DNA from: Acridotheres tristis
Taxonomy: Eukaryota > Chordata > Aves > Passeriformes > Sturnidae
Assembly: GCA_037013685.1 (NCBI GenBank)
Contig: CM072889.1
Span: forward strand, 10,797,976-10,861,975
Direction: 5' to 3'
Length of the DNA stretch: 64,000 nucleotides
Shown: positions 26,475 to 42,000 of the stretch, one piece after another
How the letters are laid out: the number at the start of each line of letters is the position of its first letter
Position numbering within the stretch: position 1 is the stretch's first letter
The notes under the pieces: generated by a model
Told to the model about the DNA's origin: nothing
The model's database searches: none
What the model saw: only the letters and a program-made list of their open reading frames with translations
Made by a program: the position numbers and the translations under genes

Positions 26475-29400
26475 TCACCTGCTATTCAGAATCTGTGTAA
26501 TTATGACACATTTCTGATGGTGGAAGAAACCCAGGAGTCAATCCAGCCAGTTTTAGGAAATGTCAGCTTCTTCTCAGGACCAAAATATGAAAGGATTTTG
26601 TTTACCTGAGATCCTGTTATACACTGATTTTAAAAAAATATACCATTGATTCTGAGTACTATTAGAACATTCCTTTTGAAAGGCTGTGAGTCAGATAATC
26701 ATGACTCATTTTGAAGTATAAAGCACTGGAGTTTGAAAGAAATAAAATAGGGGTTTAAGCTTAAAATGGATTAAAGGTGAGAGAAGATATATATGTGACA
26801 TAAAAATCAACTGATTTTTTCGGAAGATGATTTTAAAAACTGTGTTAGGCAGTTAAGGACTATATTTAGGTACGTGCTGATTGGAATACTACGTTATCCT
26901 GCTTGTGTCTTTACAAAATCGAGTTCAAGCTCTCAGACCAGGCACCACAGATACAGCCAAGCTTTCTATTCTTAAGCCCACCCTGGTAATTCACGATCTT
27001 CTACTGTTAACAGAACACTTTTCATCCTGATCCTGCCATCCCCACAAGCTGCTCACAAGAAGCGTGTCTTTTAAAGGAAAGACATCACATACCACGCAGT
27101 TTTAAACAAAGAGCTTTTAGAAAGAAGACTTTGTAACACTGTTGTAGAAGTCAAATTTAAATGTTGTGGATTTATGTTATTTGTGACCTCTTCTGCTTTC
27201 TGCCTAGGGCGATCTTAACAACAAAGTAGATGCTTGCAGGAGAAGAACAAGAGGCTTCTCTTGGCTGACAGTTAAACTCACTGCTGGAGAGAAATGGAAA
27301 GGTATTGGTATCTGCCTTTCATACCCTGCTGAAGAGATGTTTCTGCTCAGCTGCTCCAGGATAATCAATGCCTTGCCAACAGCAGCAGTGTGTGCAATGC
27401 CAACACTGCTCCAGATTGCAGCTCCACCATCCTGAATGCTGAAGATTTATGGCACGGGCCTCCCTCAGGTTCAGAGAGTGTCAGAGACTTAATGAGTGGA
27501 TGTAAAGCAGTTCACTGAGCTCTGCCCTTCGCAGAAGCTTTCGCCAATCCTATACAGATACATGGACCATGGGAGAGGAGCTAACACCTGTGTGAGGGAT
27601 CCAGAGGACCTGTCAAAGCTTTCTGCAGGAGAGTCTAAATATATTCACAGCGAACAATGATCATTTGCGCTCTTCACATCCAATATCCAACTCCTGCTCT
27701 GTGACTAATCTCTGCAGAAACACACAGTGTGCATGCAACACAAATATCTAACACTCACTCAAGTGAAATAACTTGTTTCCATCTGTTGCACCATTTGAAA
27801 TGCTTTTAAATTAATTTCGTATGTCATTCCTGCTCACTCTGATCACTTTGGATTGTAACCGTATCTCTTATTCTCTGAAGCAATTTTTCTAAAAATGCCA
27901 ATGGGAGGAAAATATGAAAATCTCTGTTCTTTCAAAAATTGTCCAGTTATAACACACTAGAAAATTTAGTAGTCATTTACAAGCAGGCAATATAGTCTAA
28001 TAATATACATGTTCTAAAAAACACAGTAACACAAATGTTTCTGTAAGTATATTCAAAGTAATAAGAGTTCCACAAGCCATTAAGCACTCTGCCTTGGAAC
28101 AAAAAGACACGTTCAAAAAAGTATTTTTAATATGAATTTGACAAGATGTGGTAGACCAGGGAGGACCCACTTCACTATTGTTACTTTCTCCAGAGATGAT
28201 CTATCTTAACAATACTTTAAACTCAGGCTAAGGGAAAGCAAGAGCTTTGTGGCATGAAGAAGAAAATATATCATACCTATCAGAAAAGGGCAGCATTTTG
28301 TAGCTGCAGATGTTAGGCAGAATGTAGGGTTGAGGGCAATGCTGTGCCTCAGAGACACAAATTAGCAGCTGCCATCTCCAGCACCCCAGCACTCTGAAGG
28401 GATTTCTTATATCATTGGAAGATCTTAGCATGGAGGAAGTAAAAAGGCAGAGGCATACTATTAAATGTGTGCTTGTTCAGCAGATCCTTCCCCTAAGTGA
28501 TTTCAGAAGTTGACTTCATTCTGGGCCACTGTGGTGAGAGGCAATAAATCAAAACAAGGCTCTGGCAGTGTGATGAAAGATGAGCTGACTCTGCTGAGGT
28601 GGTGCCATTTATAGGCCTGTGGGGATATATTACAGAGGATGAGATAGAAGAGGCAAAGTGGCTGACACACCTGAAGCACTGAGCTGGGTAAAATTCACCA
28701 GGAGGTGAAGGTCACGATTAAGGTTGTTCAAGGAGAACAGGGACACAAATGCCAAAACAGCAGCTGTGCAAGCAGCCTCCAGCTCTGGAGGGTTTCCAAT
28801 TGGCTCTGTGTTTGCAGAGCACGGTGCTGGATGACAGACAGCCCAGTTTACCCAAAGCAACAGTCCCTCACACTTTCCTAGAGGCTCTGCAATGGTATTC
28901 CAGCAAGCATTGTCACTGTAAGTACATCTTGGACAATGGACTGGATTTTACATTTCTGTATCTCCTCTCCTGTTATACTCAAAGTTCATGGAGCTATGCA
29001 ATTCTCACCCTTGTGTTCCACTGCTGTCAGCTTATCAGTCTGCGAGGTTTCAGATGAGTTAATGCAAAAGCAGAAACAGGATGTCTGTGAAAACTGGCTT
29101 CAGGAACCAGGGAAATTATCTGAAGATGCTCCTTAGGGGTCCAATAAAGCACCCATCAGTACCACTGGAGAAGTTCACAGGGAATTCAGTGAAAGCTGGA
29201 CTAGAACTGAGAGACCTATTCACACTGAAAGCACAAACTACAGAAATGCCACATCAACATCCCAACTGCCCTTACAAAAGCATCCTCCCATCTACTTCTG
29301 TTGATATTATTTCCATCTGCCTAAGCCCTCAGAGTTCTCCTTGCTACCAGCCTCCTGAACCTTCATGATCACATCTGACAGTAATTCACAGACCAGTACA

Positions 29401-29976
29401 CTCAGCTAAGCCAGTGCCTTATTTACAGGGAACAACAAGAATATTATTCTTTATGAATTATGCATAATCACTATTTATCAAGCTGGGTTAATTGGCACAT
29501 AACAAAAGAGTTGTCTGGTGCACAGCTGAATAATGTGGAAGCCAAAATTGATGGAAATGGTACAGCAAAAGCCTGATTGCAAAAGAAAAGTCACATTGCT
29601 ACATGTTAATTCTTAAGTGACTGCTGCCCTTTCAGAGGGGGAAGGGAAAGCCAAGAGAGACAGACCTAGATTGGAATTATTTGTGAATCTCAGAGGGTTT
29701 GGACACAGTGTCATAGCTTTAAATACTGGTTTAAAATCTGCTCTCAGCCACCCGCGTAGTGAAATGTTAACATGGTGCATATGCATTTTTTGTGCTCCAC
29801 AAGATGCTGCTACATTCATAAGCAGAGAACAATCTCATTAATCATCAGCAACAGCATGAGACTGTGGTCTGCAGGGGTGTGAGTGATGCTGGTAGAGAAG
29901 GGGGGCTCTTCCCACATGTTCATTGACAGAAAAGAGCTAACCACCTCACATCGAGGCCAGACTAGTAGCCCTTTGG

Positions 29977-30000
29977 TTCTAGGATCAAGAGATCCTAGAA
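29977..30000. repeat. Perfect inverted repeat, 10-bp arms, 4-nt loop
   Basis: TTCTAGGATC (29977-29986), spacer AAGA, then GATCCTAGAA (29991-30000), an exact reverse complement. The flanks do not extend the stem, so it can form only a short stable hairpin. Confidence 0.9.
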
Positions 30001-33000
30001 GTCCTCATCAGAACACTGGATGTGTCATGAGACAGTGGCAGTGTGGGGCAGGACTTGACTTCCTCTAGAACACACACACGTGAAGAACCACAGCTTAGTT
30101 AACCTTGCTCTACATGCATAGACAGTTTTATTTAATGTCCTACATCCTAAAACTGTGTGCACAAATTTAAGAACATGCTTCAGTTTTGATGGACAGACAC
30201 AGACTGAAGCATGTGTCAGCTCAAGACACTGAATCAGAGCTGAGGGTCAAATTACCATGGTGTTCACTGTGGTGGGCCCCTTCCATGAGGCATTACAATC
30301 TAGCTGTATGAGGGGTTATCAGGTGATTTAGTCTGATTTACACCATTACACTTCCACATATCCTTGGTCTCTTCTCTACTAACACTTAGTAAAATCTCTC
30401 TTTGCAGTAAAAAACCTGCAAATCCATGCCTTCAAAGCACCTCTCCCTCTCCCTGTCTCTCTCACTTACTAGGAGAGTTAACAGAAAATGAGAAGACTCC
30501 TGTAACTTCCACTCCTATGACTTAGAAACTCTTTTATTCACAAACATTATTCAGGCCAGAGAATCTTCTGGTGATCTTACCATGTTTGCAGTCTCACCAG
30601 CATGAATATAAATGGATGTAGAACCACAGATACTTTAAAAAAAATCTGGATTACATTATTGCTATTACAGCTCCTCCCTACTGGAAATATGGTTAGCAAA
30701 CATTAGCTTTCTTCTGAAAATATTCTGACACTTTATTAGAAGCATCAAAACATTATTCTCTCTGGCTTTTTAAAAGAATCACTAAATCTGCTAACTTGCT
30801 TCTATACACCAATAAATTCCAAGCGTCCTGCAAAACTATTAAGTAAACTTAGAAAGGGGAGGAAAAATGAAGCAGAGGGAAGTCCAAAACAACACCACCA
30901 TCCAAACCTTTTCTGGCTAATCCTTATGGCAGAAAGCAAGTATGATTTCTAAATAGCAATGCACTACGGATCCTGCCCTCAGTTACACACTACAACTCTC
31001 AATCAGTCTTTGACAAACCATCAGGAATTATCCCATTTAGGGGATAATTTTTAAGCCAAGAAACAAGCAGATGAGTCTCACCACTGTCTGAAACACAACT
31101 GTGCAACACCCAAATCAGTATAAAGTTGGAAGAAACAGTCTCAAAAGGGCAGCGTGTATCTTTAGGACAGTAGGTCTGATATCCAATTTACCAAACAGCT
31201 CAACTGCAGCACTTTGGATGACAGATGGCAGTAAATTTCTCTGCCTTAAGGCAATTTCCCACAGGGCTGTACCATTCCTCAAGCTCTGCAGTGAGCTGCA
31301 GGATGAGCTCTTTCCAGAAGAACATCAACACCCTGAAGGCCTGCCCCCACTGCTGCTTATCCCTTGTTTGCAGCACCACCTGTTCTGGGAGGTCAACCAT
31401 GGAACAAAACTGTGCTAAGGACAGGAGGAATCTTGGTGAGAGATGAGACTGGAGAGAGTCACTGCCAGCTCTGGATGACATGCCCAGGCTCGGGAGGCTG
31501 GGCAGCCCTTATTCACAGCAGGCACGGACACAGTGATGGGAGAAACCATTTCACGAACTCAATGAACTCCATTCATTTTTCAGCTGCCTTTCAAAAAAGC
31601 TTTTAAAAAATCAGCTTGCGATGCACAACAGAATAGGGATTGATATGTGACTGCAGTTTGAGGTTGTAAATAATGCCTTACTTTAATTTAAATGTACCCA
31701 TGTCCTACCAAATAAAAACTTACTAAATTTCTGTTTTACTGATTCCTTATAAAGTAACTCACAATATTTTCCAGTTTTTACAGATCAATAATTTTGAATT
31801 TTAACCTGAAAATTCCACTGCCAATTTGAAAGGCAATTTAAAATTTTTGTCTCTTGTTAGAACTCGTGTAATAGTCAAGAGAAGCATTCCCATCATTCAG
31901 CAAAAATGCAACTCATCACAAAGATTCCAAACCAGGAAACCTCTCTTCCTCTGCAACACACACAAATGCATCTCATGCAATTCTATACTGCCTAAGCAGC
32001 AGACAACAGAAAGGGGTATGATAATGTGCCCTTGCATTTGATTAAACTGAGGCATTGTAGGAGATGATGTTAGGCTAGTTCTACTGAATTTTCGTACTCT
32101 GATCATCAAACCAACTCCCTGACAGAGTCAAGCTTTTTAAAGTGTCCCATCAACAGACTATTTTTGGGCTTGAAAATTTTGTAGGCCTTGAATAGATTTA
32201 TTTGTTGAACTCAGGTAGTAAAGCTTTTCAGATAGATTAATGGACTAAGTGAAGTGTCTCTCCAGACTATACTAGGAAGCTTAAGAGACCTCATTTTCTA
32301 AGAAATGTCAGCTATAGGCACAGAAGACTTCTTTGTACTCTGATTTTCTCCACTTATTTTCCATTTGCACGAGCGAGCCCCAGCCCTCCTTCCCACAGGC
32401 AATGTTATCAGTGAGACAATACCTTTCTATAACAAAAATAGCACAGAAACTTGCATAAGAAAAATGAATTTGATAACAATAGAACGACTTTCTCATAATA
32501 ATTTAATAAATTGAAGACAGGAAGATTTAAATCCTCTGGAAGAGCTGCATAAAAGGGATTGATGAATTCATCAGCTCTTCCAAGCTTCCCAAAGAAGCCC
32601 AGACAATATTTCTTACCTCCTGTTCTACAGATATCACCTATAAAAGAAAAGCAGGCATTCAAGTCCCTCTATTATTCTGTTCTTTGCCTCTGGGGCTAAA
32701 CTCACTGTTGAATCTGCTGTAAGTAAATGTGACACATTTAAACATATTCTGATTTGCTTCCAATCTTTCTCATTAGAATAATACACTTGTAACACCCTTT
32801 CTGGTTAGGATCATGGTTCTGAACCCTGAAGTTACTGTATGGACACATAGCAAGCTACTGACCTTTATGGTTTTCCACTAAACCAAGAAAAGTCTGCAAA
32901 AACATTCCAGAAATGCAAACAAAGGCAATCACTAGTTTTAGTTAAGCACTGTCAGTATATTCCAGCATTTCAAAAAGTTCTGAGACCTACAGAAACCATC

Positions 33001-36000
33001 TCAAAAAATTAAATTATGAACTCCATGGATTGAAAAATCACGGACTGTTCAAAATTTTTTATGGATTTAGCAGTATACTTTTACATACAGTTCTTTCTCT
33101 TTTCTTGTTATTAGATAAATAAACAGAAGACAAAGTGATGGGACTAACAAACACAGGAATATAATCCTGTAACAAATCAGCAATTGCTGCCACTTACAAA
33201 AATGAGAGAAAAAAGAAAAATAAATATATTGTCCCTTCTGGTTGACTGTCATGTTGATGCTACGAGTAAGGACAGCAGGTAATTATTTTACACATAGTAT
33301 ATGGAATTCATAAATTTACCCTATCTCTTTAAGCACAGAACCTTTGGGATTTTATTGTTTTAATCTATGTTTGATAGCAACATTTCGTTCTATCAAACTT
33401 ATCAGGTCATACAAGGATTCAGTGGTAGCCAGCTGATATGAGCTCCCTCTTCACATGGAGGAATCAAAACAAAACTACACAGAGTCTTTCCTCTTATTTT
33501 GTTGAGGAGCTATAGGAACAGAAAGAGATTGACAGTAACAGGATAATTTAGTAGCCATGAATACATGAGCTAAACACTAGTTCCAAATTATTTAATTTCT
33601 ATTCTTTAGAAAATAACTTTCCCTTCCATAGAATCTACGCATGATGCAGTAATTGAAAATCTTTCTAGACAGAACCAGCAAACACACCAAGGTTGTCCCC
33701 TAGAAGTGAGTATTTTCAAGCCATTTCACGTCTTAGAAAGAAGTGCAATTTAACTCTTGGCTCCAGATCCTTTTCCAAATTCTTCCTCTCTCCCAACACC
33801 CAAACCTGTTCTCAAATAAAACATATCCTGCTATTACACAATTAACAATGAATAAAAACATAAGAGGGAGAGAATTACTGCAAATAAAGCAAACCATAGA
33901 AATGGCCCAATAAAAAATATTTCATTTTACCAAAAAGATGGTTCAAACGAATGTAAATAAATTGAGTATCTAGGATTTTCATGACTTCAGCTAAGCAAAA
34001 TAAATGTGCTGGGTCAAACCAATAAGTGAAACTAATCATTCTCTACAGAGCTGGAGCCTTCTGACAAGGGACATTCTGCAGTCTCTTTCTAAAACTGTTG
34101 TATCTACAGAGTCCATTCAAACTTCCCAAATGAGGGCATGAATCCAAAGCACAGTCAGCTAATTAGAGCCATCAATGTGGGAAATGCAAGATAATTAAGT
34201 TCTACTCCTAAAAGATTTATTTCTGAATACCAGTTTTGGAGACTAGGGGGGAGCAAGTGACAAATAATCTCACTCTGGAAAACTTAACTCATCTTTGTGA
34301 GACTATCCTCAGGAATGGAGCAGTAATATAGTGTTGCTTATTAAGAAACAGTACTGATCACAATACTATTACACAAAGATGCTGCTTTACACATAATTTA
34401 AAATCTATGTCCTTGATATGAGCAGATACTGTCTGTGCAAGCAGAAGACGTACATTTAGTCCATGACACAAATGCAGTGAAAAAGAATAAAACCAAGTTT
34501 GCATCAAAAGAAAAATAGAAATAAAACCCAAGAGTTCATAAAAATAAGAACTGTCAAATACAAGAGGAAGGGTTCTTCCTCCAAAACACATAATCAGAAT
34601 TTTTGTGTTTAAAAATGTAATTGCTGCCCAAGATTAGTAAAAGCTACCAGAATGTATGACTCTGGAAGGATGGTTCAGGTGAAGAACTTGGGCTTGTGAT
34701 TAACTATACCTGAAAAATAACCAGTTCTTTAGCTAAGCAAGCCCACATGTTCCCATTCTCCTGAAAGACAACACAACTCACCCCAACTGACATCTAACAG
34801 AGATTACAGATTGCCTCTTGCAATGGATATTGCTACTCACATAGAACAAAGCTGGGGCCTGAATTAGATATCCACACAGCTGTTTTATACAGCAGAGCAG
34901 ATTGTTGAAACGCAAATCTGGACATTAGGATGTTCATTTTCAACATCCAAGTTTTCTACAAGGTGTTAACGCCCTTATAGACAGAGCACAGAACACTGCA
35001 GAATATTAAATAAGGTGTTTCAGCTACAACCCTGTACAAGAAACCTCTCAAATGACATTATCACCCTTTCTTATTTCTTCCTCTGCCATTCTTTTCTCAA
35101 GAACCCAGATAACCATCACAGGTAAATCTTTATTACCACAATTGATCTTGTATCCTTAAAACACAAGCAGACAGAAGCAGTCATATTGCAGCTCCACAGA
35201 AGAATGAGACAATTTTGCTTAGGGAAGGACACCTTTCCTTAGGATTCACAGGAAATCATCCTCTTTACACTAAAGTGAATTGTAGAAATATCACCATTCT
35301 CTAAAATTAAAAAAGGAAAAAGAAAAAAAGGAAAGATTCATCACTGCACCTTTCTTCACCCTCAAGCCGTCCTTTCTGCTGAGGAAGCCAGAAAGGCAAA
35401 GATATCTAGCAAAAATACCTGTTTATCACCTCCCAAGTTGGCTTTGTGAGTAACTTGACAGTGCAGCTGAGCAGTCAAACTCACATCCATGCTTTAATTA
35501 GAGGTAAGGGGAGCACCTACTGTTTGCATTTACAGTCGGTCTGCTTCCTGAGCAGCAGGAGCAAGTTCAGCCATCACAACTGCTCAGCTTGTGCTGCTCT
35601 GATGCATCGTTTCAGCAGGGGAACAATTAAGCAGACCCATTCTCAGCTGAAGAGACCACTAAATTTTGCCAAGTAAAGTCGCTAGTGTTTTATCCTTGCT
35701 ACTGTATCTTGTCAGCCACTGCACCACACAAATATCAACAGAATCCATCTCTCTCTGCTGACAGCACGGGTGTGGGGGTGTCTATTCTCCCATGAACACA
35801 TATTTATTCTGCTAACTCATCCACTTACACAGAGATTGGGCATATCCTGTCTCATAAGAGGAGATTAAATTTTTGGAGAAATAATTTAAGAATAAAACAT
35901 CAACAATTAAAGTGGTGGTATTAGAACAGCTTCACTGCAGAGACTGAGACAAAGGAAAAGCTCGCAAAAGGAAGCAGACAGATAAAAAGTGGCTTGCTAG

Positions 36001-39000
36001 GATCTGAAAAGCCAATGACAAGAGACACTCAAATTAAGCTTTTTCTCGGTTACAAATTTTACAGATTAAAAAAAATTCAAGCTATGAAGGAAAAGAAAGA
36101 AAGAACAAGAGAAAATATTATTTTCTTATTTGGGAAATTGGTAGTTCATGCTGTGAAAAACCTGGAATTATAGTAAAAATATTCCACTTGAAAGTTATCA
36201 CTAGTAATGCAAGCTGTGGAAGAATATGACCCTTTGGCAAACGAGCAACACACAAATTCATAGCAAATCTGTAAACACTGTACTGCCAAAAAGAACTGCT
36301 AAATATCATTTCAAAGCCCATAGTGACATAGATCTGTTTCCATGAGGCACGATAAGTCAATCTACTCCAGCTGGAGTGATTTGGACTCAGGTATTTAATG
36401 AAACTTTAAATGCAATTATTTAATAAATTGGCTACAACTGTAAACACATTTTAAAACACACCCTAGAATTCTACAGTTACTTCTGTCACCACTGCATACT
36501 ACTGAAGTCATGTTCATTGTACCAGCTAGTTCAGGTAAATATAGGGAAAGTCTGCTCTCAGAACAGCAGCTGGAGGCTGCTGATATAAACAAGTAAGAAT
36601 GAGTAAAATTAAAATAAAAATGCTCTGAGCACTTAAATCTATTTTCATTCATTCGTGGCTACAGAGTAAGACAATGGAAATTTTCAAGAACAGTACTTAA
36701 AAATCTATCTAATCTTTTTTTAATGATCACACTTTTTCAAAACATGAATCCTTCAAATATACCTCAACTTATCAATGAGAGAGCACATTCTCACATGTGA
36801 GAGGGGCTTTCATTTCAACTTTTGGGGTTCTAACTCATTCGAATTATAAGAGCAGATTGTTCCACAGCCAACAGGCCATCTGCTGACCTTGTCTCCAGTG
36901 AGTGCCACGGCAAAAGACATTGTGATGGAACGACCCAGGCAACTGGGATACACGCCATTAAGTAAGCGACAGAATGAAGAATGGAAAACTTTTGAGGGTA
37001 ACTGTAGACAAATACAATCACTGCATCAATGTATTTTTTTAATAAAAAAAAAAGAGAAATATGAAGGTATTTGCTCTGAAGCCAGAAGACTACTACTATA
37101 TGCCTTGCAAATAGGGCTTGTCTCAAGGTTTTCTTTGATTTTTAAACAAAACTGTGGTAATAGAGTACATTTAAATGGTCTCTTCTCTATCTGCAACTTC
37201 CAAGAAGTCCTTTACTCTTTTAATAAAACAAATATTCTTCACCTTCACAGCAAAAGATTGTTTAAACCAATTAGTACTCATTGGAGTTTTGCTGTGTCAT
37301 CTCATTTCAACATAAACTTGTCAACTGGTTGTTTCTAACAAAGGTACTTTAATATTTTCAGAGTCTGATGCTCCATTCTGTATTCCTTCAAGTAACTTTT
37401 AATACTTTTGAATTAGGGTAAGAAAAGTCAATGCAGGCACTGCCTGCAAGGACATATAATTCAGTGTATCATTTCATAACCCAGCTGTCAACAGAGACAG
37501 CATTTTTATAATCCATGTATTGTATGCGTGCCAGTATGAGATGAATAGTGCTGTAACTATAATCAATACCGTTCATTCAAACAACTGGCAGCAGCATTTC
37601 AGACAACTGGCAATTTCATCAGTTTCACTGGGCTGCCCAAAAATAAACAGCTTGAGAAGGATGACTGATCTCAATGGTTATCTATAAATAATACTAATCT
37701 CAGTCATTTGTTTCAGGGGGTTCATCACTGGGAGCTACAGAAGTCTCATATCAGAGCAGAAGGCATGGCAGCCTTCAAGAAACTAAAAAAATGCTGATGA
37801 ATTTTACTGTTGGTTTTTCATTCACACAGTTATTGTATTTACATACTGACTGCACTGAAAGCTGCACGATCCCTCCAGTGCTTCAGCAGTTCTACCTTTG
37901 CAGGAAACTCACACAATCTCAAGGACTGGTAAATACCTCAAAAGTCAAACTGGATTCATAGAAAGCTCCAGTGATCTGAGCAAACCCAGCCTCAGTAGCG
38001 GCTTACACTAATGTCACTTAAAAGGAAACATGAGCAAGTTTGGGGTTTTTAACTACTTCAGTGTGAAACTTGCCCATTCTCAAAAGAGTTATTGAGAGTA
38101 AATCAAACCAAACAGCTCCATGTGAGTGAGACTAATTGCAAGGCTGATGAGTGCAAGGTGAACCCAGGCAGACAGGGAACAGAAGGCACCATTCACAGTC
38201 CTGTTCCCTGTCTCTGGGAAGGCAAATAGCTTTCTTTTTTTTTTTTTTCATTATAATCCTATCTATAAAAGAAAAGCAAGAACAGAGAACAGAGTAAAAG
38301 GAATAAAGACAGCTGACTAAAGGGAAGAACCTGCAGAGTACAAATCCCAAAGAAAGCTTCTAAAGCCCTGAAGTGAAAAAGATCCAGTTGCTGTGATTGT
38401 AGTGAGTCTCTCCCTGGCAACCCTGCAGGGCTGTGGGCAAGCACTGCAACACCACTGCTGCTTAGCATGGGAGTGCACGTTGGTGGGTCACCAGCCCTGG
38501 GCTGAGGCACAGATCTCCTGCTCCTGCAGGAAAATCTCCTAACCATCAGGAATTCTTAATAGGTTTTCTACCCTATTTCACTTTAAGAATTACAAGATGC
38601 CCGGTGTGTGCTCTAGGGAAAACAGAGGAAAGATCAGTTCTTCCAAGGACCTAGAGGTTGGCTTCCAGGCAGGATTTGTGGTGCCATGAGCCACCACTGC
38701 AGAGAGCTCAATACACCACTGGACTGCAGCAATTCTTTTCTGCAGATATCACGAATGGGAGCCAAGGCCATCACCTCAGCTCCTTCACATGGAGTGTAAT
38801 GCTCCAAAGAAACTCCATCAGATGAGCTCTGCAGAAGTGCCCAAACCCTCTGAACACAGTCTGAAGAGGAAGCAACAGCACATCTGTGTGCACCCAGGTA
38901 ATCAAACTACTGCTGGACTAAGCTTCAAAAGCCACATTGTTCCATCTACATCCAAAATCTCTTTTCAGTCTTAAAGCCTGTTGCTCAGAAAATTTATAAC

Positions 39001-42000
39001 CTGGCAATTAAAATAATCTTCAACTTGTAGCGTTATCCAATTTGCAAGCTTATTGCTAGTTTAATGACAATCAGCACGCCCAGCCACACTAAGTCAACAT
39101 TGCAGTGGGATGTTTTCAGCAAAACCGCCAAAAGCAAAAAGATTAATGACACCAACTTTCCTGAAAAGAGAACACTGACTTACCAGTGGACAAACAGGGG
39201 AACCTCACTACCTCTACACCTCTGAGAAATGAGGCAGGCTGTGGCTGCTTTAAAATGAAAGCCTTGATTTTATTGTTAAAGTAAATTGTCTGCAGGACAT
39301 TAATAAAGAAAAGCCAGCTTTTAAGAATGAGCAAATTTATCAGGCTGCACATCTTTATTGCTTTGATCATCAATATTTTAAAGTGACTACTTTTTATTCT
39401 ATATTGCCAATAAATTTCAACACACTGTAACTGTAATCATCACAGCACAACATGAGCCACTTCTCCTGATGATTTAAAGTTGGACTCAGTCACAAAAAAC
39501 CACCCAAACTAGGTTGCAGGATGGCTAAATTGTTAAAATAGTCTCTCAGTTTCAGGTAAATGATGAGGTAGCAGCATGCACTGTTATTAACCTGAAGTTC
39601 ATAATGAGAGCTTAAATGAACAGTTCTAAGCGGACACAGGCCTTTGTAAGGGAGCTGCACTCCTGCAGTTGGCACTAATTGATCCTTTTGCTGGCAGGCT
39701 CAGTGGAAAAGGCAGGCAGCAGCAGGGACTGCAGGCCAGTCAGAGACAGAACAAAGTCACAGTCCTGATTATCCAGGAGGTTTGATCTTAATACTCTACA
39801 CTTCTACAGCTTCTTTCATCCAGGAATGAGGCAGGCAGGATAGCAGGGGAGACTGTCAAACTAATTTTGTCCTTCTCACACCCATTTTGCAGAAGAAGGT
39901 CTCCTGTCTTTGGAGTTTTCAGATACTTTTTCAAGTGTACTTCATGTACATTCAGTTACAGAGCTGAATTTCTGAGAAACTGAGATGGTTCATATCTCAT
40001 ACACAGCTTCACCCAGGCTTCTTGAAAACACTGTTAATTTTGATTTTAATCCCCCTATAGAGAATGTTGCGGTAAACTGAAATCAAGCACATACAAGAAA
40101 TAGACTGGGCTGATATAACCAGTTTTAGAGACAACATAGTAGAAAGTAGAATTTTGTCCAGAAATATGCCATTTTAAAATTCATATGGAGATCCTGATTA
40201 AGGCAGACTATTCCAGAGCAGCAGATTCTGGAATCAATTAACAAAACAATTCTTATTAACACAGAGAATCTCCAGACAGTACTAAGGAAGTACAGAATCT
40301 TTGCAGAAAAGCCCGCAAGGAAAATATACTTTAATATCAAATTGTATCCTCCAGCGTATGCAAAGATTGCCTCAAATCTCAAATGCATCTTATGTGAAAC
40401 GGGCTAGCACTGTAGAACAACACAATAAGAATTTAAGACAGGAAGTGCAGATAATTTATCTAAATAAAGCTTCCAGGAGAAAAACTGATTTATGTTGATG
40501 CTGATCCAAGCTGGAACCTGACCAGGATACAGGAGTTAGCAGCATCACTACCCACAATAGATTTCCTTTTTATGAAAAACAACAGTGTGTTTTTACACGT
40601 GAAAATAAATTAAAATGTTAACTTTATTCTTCTATCAAAAGGTCCTGTTCTACCAGAGACTTGTTCTTGAATTATCTCTAGAATAACTCAGAAAAAGGTG
40701 CAATGTTTTTCAATCATGACTATCACTACTCGGGCAAAGCACCTGAGAGACACAAGCAGTTTATTTTCACAGGAGGGTCTACGGTCTTTAATGCCACACA
40801 GCCTCTATTCATAAAATTGCAAAATATATAAACTGATGCAGAGAATAGTGAAAGCTTCACAGCTACCAAAATACACCTGTAGTTGGGAAAGGGGGAAAAG
40901 AAAGGAAATCTGAAACTAGACATGGTATAAGTGACTTCTGCTAAAAGCAGGGTCAGCACTTTCTGCTGGAGACTATTTGATTTACACTATTTTGTTTCAA
41001 CTGAAAAACGAAATCTTTCCTTGGCAGGTTCTGCTCTACACAGTCTATTACAGATACTTCTGAGATACCTAGCATCATTTATAAAGGGACACTTATTACT
41101 GCTGAACGTGATCATTTTGCTAAATTTCCCAGAGTTCCAGAAGGAAATAACGTGCAATGCAACACAGGAGTGTATTCAGCTAGTTGCTGAAGTCAAGTCT
41201 GGACAGCCTGCACAGCCCTGGAGGAAAGGAGTGCTACTGATTAAGATGTTCATGATCTCCCCTGAAGAATCCACTGGCTGTCCTGGACCTATGTTCCCCA
41301 CTTAGAGCCAGGAACACCCCAGGAGGGACCACTCTGCTTTTAGCCTTTACTGACTTCACAGAGCTACTCCAAATCTACCCTGGTGTAAATCACACCAGAG
41401 AAAGATCCCATTACATATCTTCAATGCCCCTATTTATTCTAATAGGATACAGAGGCTTTTTTTTCTTTTTTTGAGGGTAGAACAATGAAGCACTTAACAT
41501 TAGGTCCCAGTAGTCATTGCAGATAGGCATAACTAAGCATCACCACTTGCAATTTCTTTTTGTGTTATATAGAACAAAGTAACTGTCAGTAAAGTACACC
41601 TGGTGCATATGAATACATCTTTGGAACAGGACACTGCACTTGTAGAAATCTTCACAACATTTACTACCCTTTGCATGTAGTAAAGCTACACTGTTCCATG
41701 CTTTAAAGCAGCTTCTGCACCTGGAGTGCAAAACCGGAGTACTGGAAATCTTCAGGAGGGTTAACTGGTCTCATTTTGATCAATTTTGGGCTTATCTCAC
41801 TGCCTCTCCAGGTAATAAAGTAAATTGCCTGTAGATGGCTTGGAAATACATGCTACACATACTTGACTGACAAAAGTCATCTATCCATAAAACCCATCAC
41901 AAGCACTTTGAACTATATACCCTGAAAAAAAGTAGGATTTCTTCCAAATCACACACAATTTCATATTCACATTCATAATATATATGTTGCTACAAAAATT

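Noticed and set aside
40931..41305. 124-codon frame with hydrophobic stretch in intron 2
   Set aside because: No signal peptide or family motif is convincing. The hydrophobic stretch comes from T-rich DNA.
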